NCBI GenBank assembly: GCA_036365145.1
Contig: JAEOAD010000040.1
Location: 16,467,501 to 16,531,500, forward strand
Direction: 5' to 3'
Length of the DNA stretch: 64,000 bases
Source: Orientallactaga sibirica
Taxonomy: Eukaryota > Chordata > Mammalia > Rodentia > Dipodidae
The translations under genes were made by a program, and so were the position numbers. Below are positions 10,904 through 21,310 of the stretch, in pieces. The notes under the pieces were generated by a model that was given only the letters and a program-made list of their open reading frames with translations, was not told the DNA's origin and ran no database searches. The stretch's first letter is position 1. Each line of letters starts with the position of its first letter.

Positions 10904-11203
10904 ACAAGTGAATGCTGTTTTTTTAGCACAGGGAAGAGTGAAGAAATGATACTACAGACTTGGGTAGGGGCAGAAGCAGGTTTTTGTGAGAAATTGATGG
11001 AATGTTCTAGCAAATGTGGAGCTGTTGAGGGTGTGGGAGAAGGAAAAGCAATGTGGCTGCCTTTCCAGTCTGTCCTTTTTCTCCTGTGGGCAGCAGTCTG
11101 TCAGGAAGCCCAAGAAACAGCCTCGTGGGCCTGTGAGCAACAGCCCTATGCCCAGAAGTCGTGTGTGAATGTGTATGACGTCACATACACACGGTAGGCA
11201 ATA

Positions 11204-11241
11204 GACTGAATGAATGAATGAGTGAGTGAGTGAGTGAGTGG
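11204..11241. repeat. (GAAT)n/(GAGT)n microsatellite
   Basis: TGAATGAATGAATG changing to GAGTGAGTGAGTG, 130 bases before LRRC66 exon 4. Confidence 0.9.
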
Positions 11242-11374
11242 ATCATTTGTCACCATGTAATGTGTACTTGAAAATACAGCTTAAGTCTGAGGAAGGACCC
11301 ACGGAAACTTTGAGATGCCTCGAACTCTTGTCTAAACTTCCACTCATTGTGTGTTTTTCTTCTTCCACTTACAG

Positions 11375-12270
11375 GGAACAAGGGGGCATATTTGGAGAGT
11401 CTCAAAATCAGAATTTCCAGGGAGACACACCTTCCTCACTCTACTCGGAATCCTGTGGAAAGCCTCATCCTGAGTGCAGCAGTGAGGCCCCGGGAAGGAG
11501 CAAGCATGCGTCCTTCTACTGTGAGGAAGGAGGCAGCGGCTGGCTCTGCTCCCCAGAAGACACAGGCCCGGCAGCCCACAGGGGTCAGAACCCTCCGAGA
11601 TGGAGAAGCTGCCAGCAGAAAGGAGGACGATCCCCCAGACCTCACCCTGGCCATCTGCCTGTCAGTATTGATCACATTCATGGTGGCTTTCTGCTTGGGG
11701 GCTTTTGCAAGGCCTTACATTGACAGACTGTGGCAGCAGAGGTGCCCGAACAAGAGCCCTGGTTCAGATCACGTCTTTTCAAATGAGGGCTTCTACGATG
11801 AGATCGAGGTTGCCAGGGGTATGCAACACCAACAGAGAGATCCGCACCGAGCTTCCCACCATCCACACCTCTACGAGAACCAGAGCCCTGCCTGGAGCAC
11901 AGGGCCAAACCCACATGCCACTGCCAGTCCCGGCAGGCCTCAGAGTCCAGCAAAACCGGACAGCACTGGGACCAGAAACAGAGATGAAGACACGCTTCCA
12001 AATGGCCAGACCCCCCGTTCTACTCTCCACAGACCCCTAAATGCTGACACTCATGAACTGATGTCATCAGCGCAGGACCACATCTATTATAACAATATTC
12101 TCAGGGAATCACATTATGATGCTGTGGCCCGGGAACATTCTCTCCGTGAGGGCTCCATGGGTTCCATAACTAGCACAGGTCAGACTGTCTCCAGCTCAAC
12201 CCACAGTGGGTGGAATGAATTAGACCTGTCACACGCAAGACAACCTGCAGCTTCCCTCCCAAAATTCTAG
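11375..12270 (+). CDS. LRRC66: LRRC66 last coding exon, first part (stalk, membrane helix, proximal tail)
   Basis: Starts after the acceptor CTTCCACTTACAG and runs 297 codons to an in-frame TAG at 12268-12270. It encodes a basic, Arg/Lys/Pro-rich stalk, then a hydrophobic helix (about 11641-11706; core AICLSVLITFMVAFCLGAF) followed by positively charged residues, consistent with a type I single-pass protein. The cytoplasmic part has several tyrosine motifs: FYDEIE (about 11791), LYENQ (about 11869) and IYYNNI (12082-12099). The TAG is not the family's normal end: homologous tail sequence continues in the -1 frame. If taken literally, the product is truncated by about 284 residues. No frame error is seen before about 12219, because the other frame has a stop at 12216-12218. 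Confidence 0.87.
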
Positions 12271-13115
12271 TTCACAGGAACACCCACGGGGCTGGAGAGA
12301 GTCAGGAAACAGGGAGCCCTGAGCAGTCACCTTTGGAAACTATGGGCTCCCAGATGGAATCTTATAAGGAAATGCAGGCGAGAAATTCTGTTAGCGCGCT
12401 GGGCACACATCCGCCAAAGCTCCAGGAGGCCAGTCCATATGACTCAGCCTTGTACAGTGAGGTCACACACAATGACACAGGACATGTAGACCCACTGGCC
12501 CTTCGGCCAAGGTGGGACCCCAATGCCACCCCTGCTCCTGAAAAGCCAGTGGAGAAAGAGTCTCCTCTTCACCCTCATTATGACGACATGGAGACCAACT
12601 ACGAGTCTGATTCTGATGAGGGGTCTCTGTTTACCCTGAGCTCAGAGGGTTCCATGGACTCGGCGAGTGTGACTGAAGAACAGGCCCCTGGCAGGGACAG
12701 TGGTGGTGCCAGTCAGTCCCTGTCAGCTGGGAAGTCAGGGGAACACAAGGGCAGTGTGACATCAGTAGGAAGTCTTGAGGACAGCTTTCCCTTCCAAAGG
12801 ACTCTGGAGGAATATAACACCCAGGAAGAGGATTCTGGAAATCCTTTCATTTCCGGTGCTGACTCTGGTCTATATGAGACTCACCTTCAAAGTGCTTTGA
12901 ACACCAGTGAGTCTGAGGATTCATTAACCTGGTCCAGATTGCTGGACCAAAGATGGAGACTTTCACGTCATGAGACCCCAGGCACATTCATACGTGGTCA
13001 TGACATAGCGCCCCAGTCCCAGGAAGTGGACTGGCATTGTTCACCGCGAGACCCACGGTTTTCCAATGTGGACATTCCTCCACCATCACCACCCTATTCT
13101 ACCTCAGATGTGTAG
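12261..13115 (+). pseudogene. LRRC66: LRRC66 distal cytoplasmic tail, out of frame with the upstream exon
   Basis: An open frame continuous with the LRRC66 tail but shifted by -1 relative to the upstream part. It encodes about 284 residues ending in a proline-rich NVDIPPPSPPYSTSDV and a TAG at 13113-13115. The segment is rich in Ser, Glu and Asp, with a striking acidic stretch (DDMETNYESDSDEGSLFTLS, about 12584-12643) and YSEV (12453-12464), both typical of a phosphorylated tail. The open length, lack of stops and ordinary codon use argue for recent or current coding use. The break lies in the AAAA at 12261-12264, where one missing A accounts for it. It is either a real frameshift allele or a sequence or assembly error. 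Confidence 0.8.
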
Positions 13116-13342
13116 ATCCTGAGGAGTCTGCCACGAAGGACGTGCAGACGTTTGTAAATACAAACCTTTTATTCAGGGAACACACAGCTCAGCCTTGGAA
13201 GAGGGAAACACCAGAGACCCTTACAAGACTCTCAAGGGGGCCACATAGATTCCAACCTGATGTCAGCGAGGGGCTTGCACAGCCACTGCAAGACTGACTT
13301 CAGGACCATCGTAACCAAACGCAATTGTTAGAATCCCGTGGT
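13116..13342 (+). other. Probable LRRC66 3' UTR start
   Basis: Non-repeat sequence directly after the tail stop codon with no strong coding frame. No AATAAA occurs before the SINE that follows, so the UTR probably extends into or past it. Confidence 0.4.
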
Positions 13343-13518
13343 GAAGCTGGGGAGATGGCCCAGGCCATTAAAGGAAAACACTTGCCTACAAAGTCTTCCA
13401 GCCTAGATTGATTCTCCAGCCACCCATGTAAAGCTGGATACACAGGAAGTGGTACATGCCTCTGGCACTGGTGTGCCCACATGCACACATGTTGCAAATA
13501 AGTAAAATAAAACAAAAA
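13343..13518 (+). mobile_element. Diverged B2-like SINE
   Basis: 'gctggggagatggcccaggc' head, degenerate body, AAATAAGTAAAATAAAAC tail. Lies just after the LRRC66 coding end. Confidence 0.65.
13506..13511 (+). promoter_or_regulatory. Candidate polyadenylation signal AATAAA inside a SINE tail
   Basis: First AATAAA downstream of the LRRC66 stop. It lies in the A-rich tail of a diverged + strand B2-like SINE and is followed by CATGTGGTGACC, weakly GT-rich. Such SINE-donated signals are known in rodents, but nothing here proves use. Confidence 0.25.
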
Positions 13519-13691
13519 TCATGTGGTGACCAGCCCACCCCTTCATGTGAAAAAGAAGGAGGCAGTATTTGATGTTGGGCTTAAGAACCAAGTACTATCA
13601 TGACAGGAGTTCCCAGAGAAACTCAGTTCATTAAGAACATAGAGCTTTTCAGTGGTGGAGACCAGATTAAATATTCATGGGCAATCTGTTG

Positions 13692-13692
<1 letters not shown>

Positions 13693-13739
<47 letters not shown>

Positions 13740-13764
13740 AGGGAGGGAGAGAGAGAGAGAAAGA
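13693..13764. repeat. (GT)21 microsatellite followed by a GA-rich tract
   Basis: GT dinucleotides to 13734, then GAGGGAGGGAGAGAGAGAGA. Confidence 0.95.
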
Positions 13765-13973
13765 ATCCTAACATTTATGCTCCGGTACAGACCCAGAGCA
13801 ATCTGTCCACCTGAGGGGTGTTGGCCTCTATGTGAAGAAGACAAGGACATTCACCCTGAGAGTCGAAAGGAAGCCAGGTGACATTTTAAGGACACATTGA
13901 AGCAGTTATGTGAAAGCACTGAAGAGACATTAATGGGTTCTGCACAGAGACTAGAACTACTTGAAGTTGGTCA

Positions 13974-14304
13974 TGGTGGTTTGAGTCAGGTGTCCCCCAT
14001 AAACTGAGGCGTTCTGAATGCCAGGTTCCCAGATGATGGAGATTTGGGAATTAACACCTCCTGGAAGCAGTGTATTGTTGGGGGAGGGCTTATGCGCCCC
14101 CTTGCCATTATATGCCACAGTCTCCTGTTCCTGTTGTCCACCTTATGTGGGCCAGGGGGTGATGTCTACCCTCTGCTCATGTTGTCATTTCCCCTGCCAT
14201 CATGGAGCTTCCCCTCGAGTCTGTAAGCCAAAATAAAACCTTTTTTTCCCCCAAAGCTGCTCTCAGTTGGGTGATTTCTGCCAGCAATGCGAACCTGACC
14301 GCAA
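13974..14304 (+). mobile_element. Solo LTR, MaLR (MT/ORR1-like) type
   Basis: Starts TGGTGGTTTGAGTCAGGTGT, has the polyadenylation signal AATAAA near 14231, and ends in CCAGCAATGCGAACCTGACC. TGGTCA occurs immediately on both sides (13968-13973 and 14305-14310), the expected short target duplication. No internal retroviral sequence. Confidence 0.8.
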
Positions 14305-14312
14305 TGGTCATA

Positions 14313-15299
14313 AACTAACTACACAATCAGAAGGGTTCAGAACAATTCCAAATATTTTTTAATCGGGGTTAAAAGGAAGAGAAGAGAGAACCACTTTCTA
14401 GAACAAAATATAAGTGAAAAGTCCATTTTCAAGAAGAATGCTGTTTCCTGGGAAAGATTGTCTACCACAATCCTTGCAGGACCCTTCCTTACCTAGCGCG
14501 CCTCTCCAGGCTGGTCTCATTGACTGCTCTTCGGTTCATCCCCCTCTCTTCTCCTCCCGTGAGATGTTTTTTCCTTTCCTTCCAGTCTATCCCGTACCTG
14601 CTCTCCTATACAGCACTCCTTAAGAGTTTTCCCCAGTCTTTCTTTTCTTGATCCCTCTCCCAGCACCAGAAACTTGAGTAGAGGTGAGACAGGTTTTTCC
14701 AGAGGAGTGATGGAATGTTCTGGCAAACGTGCACCTCACTGCTCTGATGACCAGCTGGAGACAGACATGTCCGATCTGCACAGCAACGCCCAATCTCCCT
14801 CTCAAACTCCAGACTCCCATCCACAACCCAGTTGCCCAAATCCACCTGGATCACCCTGCTACCTAAGAGCTATCATTTTGCTTGAAAGACATGACTTCTC
14901 AAATTCCCTTTCTTGGGCAACAGAATCAGGACACCCGCCTGGGAAGCTGGGTTATAATTCCTGACAGTCCTGACTCTTTGATTTCCTTCCTACATCCGAG
15001 TAGCCTCTAAACAACAGTGCAGTGAAAGTTCCTGAATGTCTGGCTGAGGCCGACAGGGCAGTCTGGATGAGGGCTAGACAGTGTGCATTAGTTCAGGGTT
15101 TGCCCAGAAGATGGGAGGAAATGGAGCTTGGAGGGAGGACCCTAAGTGTCTTTCAGGGTCCCTCACGGCATTATTCCCAGTCCTGGGAGATCTAGATCCT
15201 CAACAACTCGTGACCGTTAAATCTGCTCTGAGTCGTCACGTAGGCACTGGGTCTTTTCCTTAGATTATTGTCTTTATTCTCTCCAATGCTTATCTTTGC
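14313..15299. other. Intergenic sequence, nothing identified
   Basis: Roughly 1 kb without recognised repeats. Open frames here are short and overlapping on both strands. Confidence 0.4.
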
Positions 15300-15560
15300 C
15301 CCACTCACTCCCAAATAGACCTATGCAATACATCACTACACTGCTCAAATGTATGATGTTTGATGGCTCCTACTGTCTACATGAAAACCAAGTCCCATAA
15401 TACTCAACCCAAATTCCATAATCCTTCCTTTCCAGTTCCATCTCAGAAGCTTACCACCTTCCCATACATTTTATTCTGGTTTATATCATTTACATTGATT
15501 ACTTACTTATTTTAGCAAATTCCTGAACTGGCTACTGAGCCCCTGTTATTCTCCACTATG
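15300..15560 (+). mobile_element. LINE-2 fragment
   Basis: 'cactgctcaaatgtatgatg' … 'gatggctcctactgtctac' … 'ttccatctcagaagcttacc' follow the L2 3' region order. Confidence 0.4.
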
Positions 15561-15859
15561 GACAACTGATATTTTAAACTTTCCCTGTCCTTGAACTTTT
15601 ATTAAGAACTTTGAGGCTCTCAAGAATTCCCTCACTCTCCTCTTTCATAGCTATAAACATGTTTATATCCATACCCACCCTCATTCCTTTCCTCCAATCT
15701 CAGGACAAATCAATATTTTTTTGGCTACAGACAGTCTCTCCAGTCTGCTCTTGCTACAGTCCTGGCCACTGGTCCATTTGGTCATGTTTCCTATGGTTCT
15801 TTTAAGCTCTCCTGTCTAATGGCTCCGTCCATAGTCTGGAAGCACACTCAAGGCTCTTT

Positions 15860-15990
15860 GTTTGTTTGAGGTAGGATCTCATTTCTAGTTTAGGCTGACC
15901 TGGCACTCACTCTGTAGTCCCAGTCTGGCCTTGAACTCACAGTGATCCTCCTACCTCTGCCTCTTGAGTGCTGGGATTAAAAGCGTGCAC
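15860..15990 (-). mobile_element. B1 SINE, left part (split)
   Basis: Reverse B1 interrupted at AAAGCGTGCACT. Its last bases, GTGCACGCCACA, reappear at about 16345-16356 after two later SINEs. Confidence 0.8.
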
Positions 15991-15992
15991 TT

Positions 15993-16172
15993 GGGCTGAA
16001 GGGATGGCTTAGCGGTTAAGGCATTTGCCTGCAAAGCCAAAGGACACACATTCGATTCCCTAGGACCCACGTTAGCCAGGTGCACAAAAGGGCACAGGCA
16101 TCTGGATTTTGCCCTGGCATGCCCTTCCCCCCCTTCTCTGTCAAATAAATAATAATTTTTTTTAAAAAAAAA
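15993..16172 (+). mobile_element. B2-like SINE nested in the B1
   Basis: 'gggctgaagggatggcttag' head, shortened body, AAATAAATAATAA tail, between GTGCACTT and ATGCACTT. Confidence 0.85.
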
Positions 16173-16179
16173 ACATGCA

Positions 16180-16343
16180 CTTAGCAGGGCGTGGTGGTGC
16201 ATGACTTTAATCTCAGTGCTTGGGAGGCAGAGGTAGGAGAATCACCCTGAGTTCAAGGCCACCCTGAGATTATATAGTGAATTCCAGGTCAGCCTGGGTT
16301 AGAGCAAAAGCCTACCTTGAAAAACTCCAAAAAAAAAAAAAAA
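16180..16343 (+). mobile_element. B1 SINE nested in the same site
   Basis: 'agcagggcgtggtggtgcat' to a poly(A), followed by the remaining end of the outer B1. Confidence 0.85.
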
Positions 16344-16354
16344 AGTGCACGCCA

Positions 16355-16356
<2 letters not shown>

Positions 16357-16401
<45 letters not shown>
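16357..16401. repeat. (GT)n microsatellite
   Basis: About 22 GT units directly after the nested SINEs. Confidence 0.95.
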
Positions 16402-16402
<1 letters not shown>

Positions 16403-17037
16403 GGGTACCTTTTGACATTAAAATGAAAGAGAACACCACCATGCGGCTCTCTTAAAATCTCTCTCTCTCTCTCTCTCTCTGTCACAGTTGCATAGGCTCC
16501 TCAGTGCAATGATTAAAGAACTTTGTTGACTCTTCAGCAAACTGATCTGGTTTTAGCTTATTCTAACTTGCGCCTTTAGAGCTCACCAGCAACTTGCGGT
16601 CACCACAAACAGTGGAATCTCCCATCTTCATCAAGGAAAGCTTAGGCACTGTCAACAAGGCCCATCTGGAAACCGTTCTCTGTGGCTTCTGGATATGACT
16701 GTGAAAGGGAGGAGCAAGGGACACAGACAGCAACAGGAACGACTAGAGAGAGTTTAATGGCAGAATCATTTGCAAAGATCTAGGTGGGATTAAAGGAAGC
16801 TAGAAAGGAAAAGTGAAGGACTCAACGCCTGGCAACAAGGGAAAATCTTCCGCCTGGTCTTCACATGGGCATCAATGGTGCCCAAGTCATCATCCGCCTC
16901 TCTCTTCTACTCCTCCAATCGCCTGACAGTGTCTCCTAGTGCCAGGCTGCTGGAAAGCAAGAAGCACTGGTGTGACCACAGTGTTCAGTGTTCCGAGCCA
17001 CAGAACAGACTGGCTTGGTGTAGAAAGCAGATTCTGC
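16403..17037. other. Intergenic sequence, nothing identified
   Basis: Contains a (TC)n run at 16457-16481 and otherwise no recognised repeat. Confidence 0.4.
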
Positions 17038-17206
17038 CCTGCCTGGCATGACGGCATGTGTCTTTAATCACAGCTCTTTGGAGGCAGAGGTAAGATGATT
17101 GCCAGGAGTTCAAGGCCAGCCTGGACTACAGAGTGAGCTCCAGGTCAGCATGCGCTACAGTGAGACCCTGCTTTTTTTGGGGGGGGGGAGGAGGGTTAAA
17201 AAAAAA
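17038..17206 (+). mobile_element. B1 SINE
   Basis: Diverged B1 with a G-run in its tail, between AAAGCAGATTCTG copies (about 17024 and 17206). Confidence 0.8.
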
Positions 17207-17226
17207 AGCAGATTCTGGAAACTATC

Positions 17227-17909
17227 TGTTGGGCATTGCTAAACACGGGCTGGAACTGTGAGGAAGCTGGCCTGGGCTGTTGGGTATGGCCGGGGACCTT
17301 GGGCTATGGAGGTTGCAGCAGGCCTTATCGTCAGGAACCCACTGTGGTGCCAGGGATGGCTGCTCCCTCCCCGTGAGGCAGTAGCGTGCCTCACCCACGC
17401 CCACAGGCTCCTATGGAAAGTGGACTGATGGGCTTCTCCCCACCTCCCAGGGCACCTGCGCATTCAGATAGCCCTAAGGTTCTGCTTTCCCCACAGTCCC
17501 GTGACCTTGTGGTCAGCTGCCCAAGAGACCCTTATATGGTAGTAAACAGTCTCCCTGCAGCTGCAGCCATCCGAGATGTCACTCAAGTCACAGAGCTTTT
17601 CCCACCACTTCTGCTCTCTCCCTCACAACTCCTCCTTCACAACGTCTGCCTCCAACACCAGCCAATTCGATAGCGACCCAGGAACCTATGTATCCAATCA
17701 TCTTATGATCTGTATGTGCCTTCTCAACCTTTCTCAAGTGTTTATAAACCCACTCCCCTTGTGAATAAATGAGTGCTGTCCATCAGATGGTCTCCCGGGG
17801 GTGTTCATTGCCCGCCACACTCAAGCGCCCCAAGACACTGCTCCCCTCAGCTCCTCCTGCGCCAGGGACGTGGGTGGCCAACGACCACGAGGAGTAGCAA
17901 GGACCCTCA
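17227..17909 (+). mobile_element. Solo LTR, family A (copy 1), class II ERV-like
   Basis: 683 bases beginning TGTTGGGCATTGCTAAAC and ending GGACCCTCA, with perfect 6-base target duplication ACTATC at 17221-17226 and 17910-17915. A TATAAACCCACTCCCC box (about 17745) and GAATAAATGAG polyadenylation signal (about 17763) mark U3, R and U5. The same sequence recurs at 52015 and 57955. No gag, pol or env adjoins. 6-base duplications fit class II (ERVK/IAP-related) elements. Confidence 0.88.
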
Positions 17910-18109
17910 ACTATCTACCACACACTTGCTTTCACTCTACTTTTCTGTCCATTCTTTCTTGGGCTCCTTCTCGGCCTCCTCTTTCCATCCTTTCCGCAGC
18001 TGTGCCTTGACCTTCCTCTTCTCACTCCACCAACCTCCGTTTCACGGCTTTAACCACCGCCACATTGCCACCAGCTCCCGCGTCTTTAACCCTAGCTCTG
18101 AAGAGAGCT

Positions 18110-18500
18110 TTCTAGAACTTTATCCAATTGCCTGTTGGACATTTCCTAGGCATTTCAAGCTTAACTGTAAGTAGAATGAAGCCCATTTGTTCCCCTAATC
18201 CTCTCCACTAAACCTGCTTGGTCCTCTGTATCCTCACCTCACTGTTTACCCAAGTGCTCCACCTAGGAATCTCGGAGCCACTCCCGTGACATCTCTCCTT
18301 GCTTCACATACTTAGCTCGTTTTTCAGAAGACAAAAACAATCCTGTACCCTGAATACCTGTCAGATCTACTCTGTTCTCTGTTTTCACATTGTTTATGGT
18401 CAGAACTTTGTTGGTATCTGACCGTCACCCTGCCATAACTTTGGTTCTCACCTGGACACTGCCATCGGATCTGTTATCACAGCATACCAACTGTATTTTT
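18110..18500 (+). mobile_element. Ancient interspersed repeat, probably LINE-2 related
   Basis: 'ccaattgcctgttggacat', 'aggcatttcaagcttaactg' and 'cacctggacactgcc' occur in the order of a common old mammalian repeat. Confidence 0.4.
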
Positions 18501-18512
18501 TTTTTTTTCAAA

Positions 18513-19010
18513 TCTCCTGTTAGCCAGGACTCTCCAAGAAAACAGAACTGGTAAGGACATGTACCGACATCTAAGAAAAGGTTGACAATGAGGAGTTGAC
18601 TTACACAGTTATGAAGGCTGAGAAGTCTCATGATCTGCTGTCTCTAAGCTGGAGCCCAGGAAAGACAGTGGTATAGTTCCATCCAAATAAGAAAATGGAA
18701 GACCCAATGTTGTAAACCCCAGTCTGAGTCCAAGGGCTCAAGAACTGGCAGCCCTGATATCCAAGGCCAAGGATAAGGGCATGGAAGTTCCGATGCAGAA
18801 AGAGAGAGAAAACTCCTCCTTGTCTGCTGTTTTCAGACATAGTCAGACCCTCAGTGGACTGGACGCTGCTGCCCACATTGATGAGGGTGACACTCCTTAC
18901 TAGGCCTGCTTAATCCAATGCTGATCTCTTCCAGAAAGACCCTTGGGATACACCCAACTATCTGGACATCATTTTGCCCAGTTGAGAAATAAAATGAACC
19001 AGCATCCCTC
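18513..19010. mobile_element. Ancient interspersed repeat, class not assigned
   Basis: 'ccaggactctccaagaaaac', 'gagttgacttacacagttat' and 'cccagttgagaaataaaatg' recall a widespread LTR- or DNA-type repeat. I cannot name the family. Confidence 0.35.
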
Positions 19011-19156
19011 ACACTATGTATCGGATGGTTGCTAAGCTGTAAAAACGATATATGCTGTTTCCTGTTTGGTCTATCCTGGCCAACAGGCCTGGCTGTTTCT
19101 GCAGAACTCCGGGCATTTGGCCATGTCACATCTTCCCAAATGCTCCTTCCAACACT

Positions 19157-19202
<46 letters not shown>
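19157..19202. repeat. (CA)n microsatellite
   Basis: About 23 CA units. Confidence 0.95.
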
Positions 19203-19205
<3 letters not shown>

Positions 19206-19398
19206 CCCTCAGCTAACACCACTGGGCTGGGACTGGACTGACTAGGAAGGAGGAGGTGAGCTGAACACCAGCATTCATTCATCCCTCTGCTTCCTGGCTG
19301 CAGATGCAATGTGACCAGCTGCCTCCCGCTCCTTGCCTTCCCCACCATGCTGGACTGCATCCCTGCAAGGTGCAGTAGACTTCTTTCCTTAGGTTGCC

Positions 19399-19568
19399 TT
19401 TAAAAATATATTTGTTTATTTGCAAGGGGGGAGAAAGAGAAGTATGGGTATGCTAGAATGAACTCCAGACATGTGCCATATTTGCGCATCTGGCTTGACG
19501 TGGAAACTGAGGAATCAAACTGGGGCTGTCAGGCTTTGCAAGCAAGCATATTTAACACCCTCAGTTGC
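19399..19568 (-). mobile_element. Diverged B2-like SINE
   Basis: 'atgaactccagacatgtgcc', 'gcgcatctggcttgacgtgg' and 'aggctttgcaagcaag' keep the reverse B2-like order. Confidence 0.65.
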
Positions 19569-19849
19569 TTTTTTTATTCAGGTTACAGTATCTGTACCCC
19601 TGAGAGATAGTATTTAGTGGGTTCTCAATATGTGCATTGACCGAATAAGAGAAAAGGCAAACTCTTGAATTAAAGACAATTACATCCATGATCCGGCTTA
19701 ATTTCATGTCATTGTACCCCACCCAGTTCTGACATCCCAAGTCCAAGCCAGCCATTCAAAGCTGCTGGTTACAAACACCAGCCTGTTGCTCACTAGGCCT
19801 TGACTGTACTGAAACTGCTGTCTGGGTTGCTGGTCTGGTATCTCCCAGT

Positions 19850-19950
19850 CCTGGCAAATATCTGCTCTTCATTCAACACTCCATTTGAGGTGTACCACCT
19901 CTGAAAGCCTTCTCTCCTCATCCCACCAAGTAAACTTCATCACCTCCTTC
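19850..19950 (+). mobile_element. LINE-2 fragment
   Basis: 'gtaccacctctgaaagcctt' and flanks match the L2 3' region. Confidence 0.35.
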
Positions 19951-19956
19951 CTCCTT

Positions 19957-20109
19957 TTGGGCCTCCACATTTACAAGCCCACTCCCCTGGCAAATAAACA
20001 TGCTTTCCTCCCAGGTGTTTCTTCCCTTCGCACTCATGGCCACTCAAGACCCTGATCCCCAGCCACCTGGACATCTCTGGGGTGCTGGTGTGCAATGGCC
20101 CCCCAAGCA
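19957..20109 (+). mobile_element. LTR family B, 3' fragment
   Basis: Matches the complete copy at 55743-56211 over its 3' third: 'caagcccactcccctggcaa', AATAAA, 'ccactcaagaccctgatccc' and the end 'ccccccaagca'. The 5' part is missing or too diverged. Confidence 0.7.
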
Positions 20110-20260
20110 GCCAGGGACCCACAGAAGTGAACCGTCTTCTTCCACCATTATTGATGTTCTCCTGGAATTTGTTCACCTGAAATAAACCTTTTGTCCTATA
20201 AACTGCTTCAGTTTAGGCATTTGTCCCAGTCACAAGGAGCTGACTGCGACCCATGGGTAC
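20110..20260 (+). mobile_element. MaLR LTR 3' fragment
   Basis: 'cacctgaaataaacctttt' … 'ttgtcccagtcacaaggagc' has the R-U5 form of MaLR LTRs. Confidence 0.45.
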
Positions 20261-20449
20261 TGAGGATCAGAATCTGGTGTCACACTTGCATAGCAAACAT
20301 TTTATCTACTAGCCATCAACCCAGTCCCTAGGGTTACTGAATTTTAAGGCATTGCAAACTGTCAAGAGTTTAGAAAGTGCTTAATGTTCCTTGGTGACCA
20401 TAATAGGCAAATACATCCCAAGCTTAAGCATGAGCCCTTTTCAATCTTT

Positions 20450-20489
<40 letters not shown>

Positions 20490-20498
20490 CGTGCGTGT
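20450..20498. repeat. (GT)n/(GC GT)n microsatellite
   Basis: GT run ending in GTGCGTGCGTGCGTG. Confidence 0.95.
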
Positions 20499-20638
20499 AA
20501 TCCTGAAGCTAATTACAGGATTAAACATGAATCACATCTTTGCTCATTTGAATAAATACAACCCACATACAAAAGACATTATTTGAGAAGGAAATTCTCA
20601 TTATTTGTCTTTGGAAATCATTATCAACTCTAGCTTTT

Positions 20639-20898
20639 TTTTTTTTTTTTTTTGGAGAGAGACAGACAGAGAGAGAGGGAGAGGGAGAGGGAGAGGGAGA
20701 GGGAGACAGAGATGGGCGTGCCAGCAGTCTCTCAGCTGCTGTGAACGAAATCCAGATACATGCACCCCCTTGTGGGCAAGTGCAGCATTGCACCCTTGCC
20801 TCACTTTGCATCTGGCTAAAGTTTGACCTGGAGATTGGAACCGGTGTTCTTAGGCTTAGCAGGCAGGCGCCTTAACTGCTAAGCCATCTCTCCAGCCC
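20639..20898 (-). mobile_element. Extended B2-like SINE variant
   Basis: Long body with (GGGAGA)n. Perfect 15-base target duplication TCAACTCTAGCTTTT at 20624-20638 and 20899-20913. Confidence 0.95.
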
Positions 20899-20987
20899 TC
20901 AACTCTAGCTTTTCACAACTCAACATAATTTTAGTTTGCTATAACTTTTATTTATCGATTTATTTTTATTTTTTATTTTTCAATTTT

Positions 20988-21252
20988 TTGAGGCAAGCCC
21001 AATAGACTGACCTTTTTTTATGTGAGAGAGTGAGAGTAAGAGAGAGAGAAAGAGAATGAGAGACAGAATTGGTACATCAGGGCATCCAGCCACTGCAATC
21101 AGACTCCAGACGCATGCACCCCACTGTGCGCATATGTGACCTTGCGAGCTTGCATCACTGCGCATCTGGCTTACATGGGACCTGGAGAGCTGAACATGAG
21201 TCCTTAGGCTTCACAGGCAAGTGCCTTAACCACCAAGCCATCTATCCAGCCC
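20988..21252 (-). mobile_element. B2-like SINE, tail-bearing subfamily
   Basis: Reverse SINE whose far end carries 'gaggcaagcccaatagactg' before the T run, the same extension as at 38983 and 62380. Confidence 0.8.
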
Positions 21253-21310
21253 AATTTCTATTTTTAGATGGTCAAATGATCATAAACAGACTAATAAAAA
21301 TCTCCCTTTT

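Larger units (their letters stand above)
1721..13115 (+). other. LRRC66: LRRC66 gene, 3' part (coding exons 2-4)
   Basis: Span of the only protein-coding gene seen. Three exons join in consistent phase: 1721-1890 ends on a whole codon, 9317-9506 starts on a whole codon and leaves one base, and 11375 supplies the other two bases of a glycine codon. The joined product reads as leucine-rich repeats, a cysteine-bearing cap, a basic stalk, one membrane helix and a long acidic, Ser/Tyr-rich tail, which is the layout of LRRC66. The first two bases of exon 2 need a preceding phase-1 exon carrying the start codon, signal peptide and first repeats. It is not in bases 1-1720, so it lies upstream. The family's molecular function is not established. 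The gene is interrupted by a frame break in the last exon and has a weak exon 2 donor. Confidence 0.88.

Noticed and set aside
11238..11723. 161-codon open frame on + strand overlapping exon 4
   Set aside because: Different frame from LRRC66. The exon 4 frame has a proper splice acceptor, matching phase and a membrane helix.
11678..12001. 107-codon minus-strand open frame
   Set aside because: Shadow of the LRRC66 coding strand.
19157..19202. Short periodic arrays as possible CRISPR
   Set aside because: Dinucleotide microsatellites in mammalian DNA, with no spacer structure.
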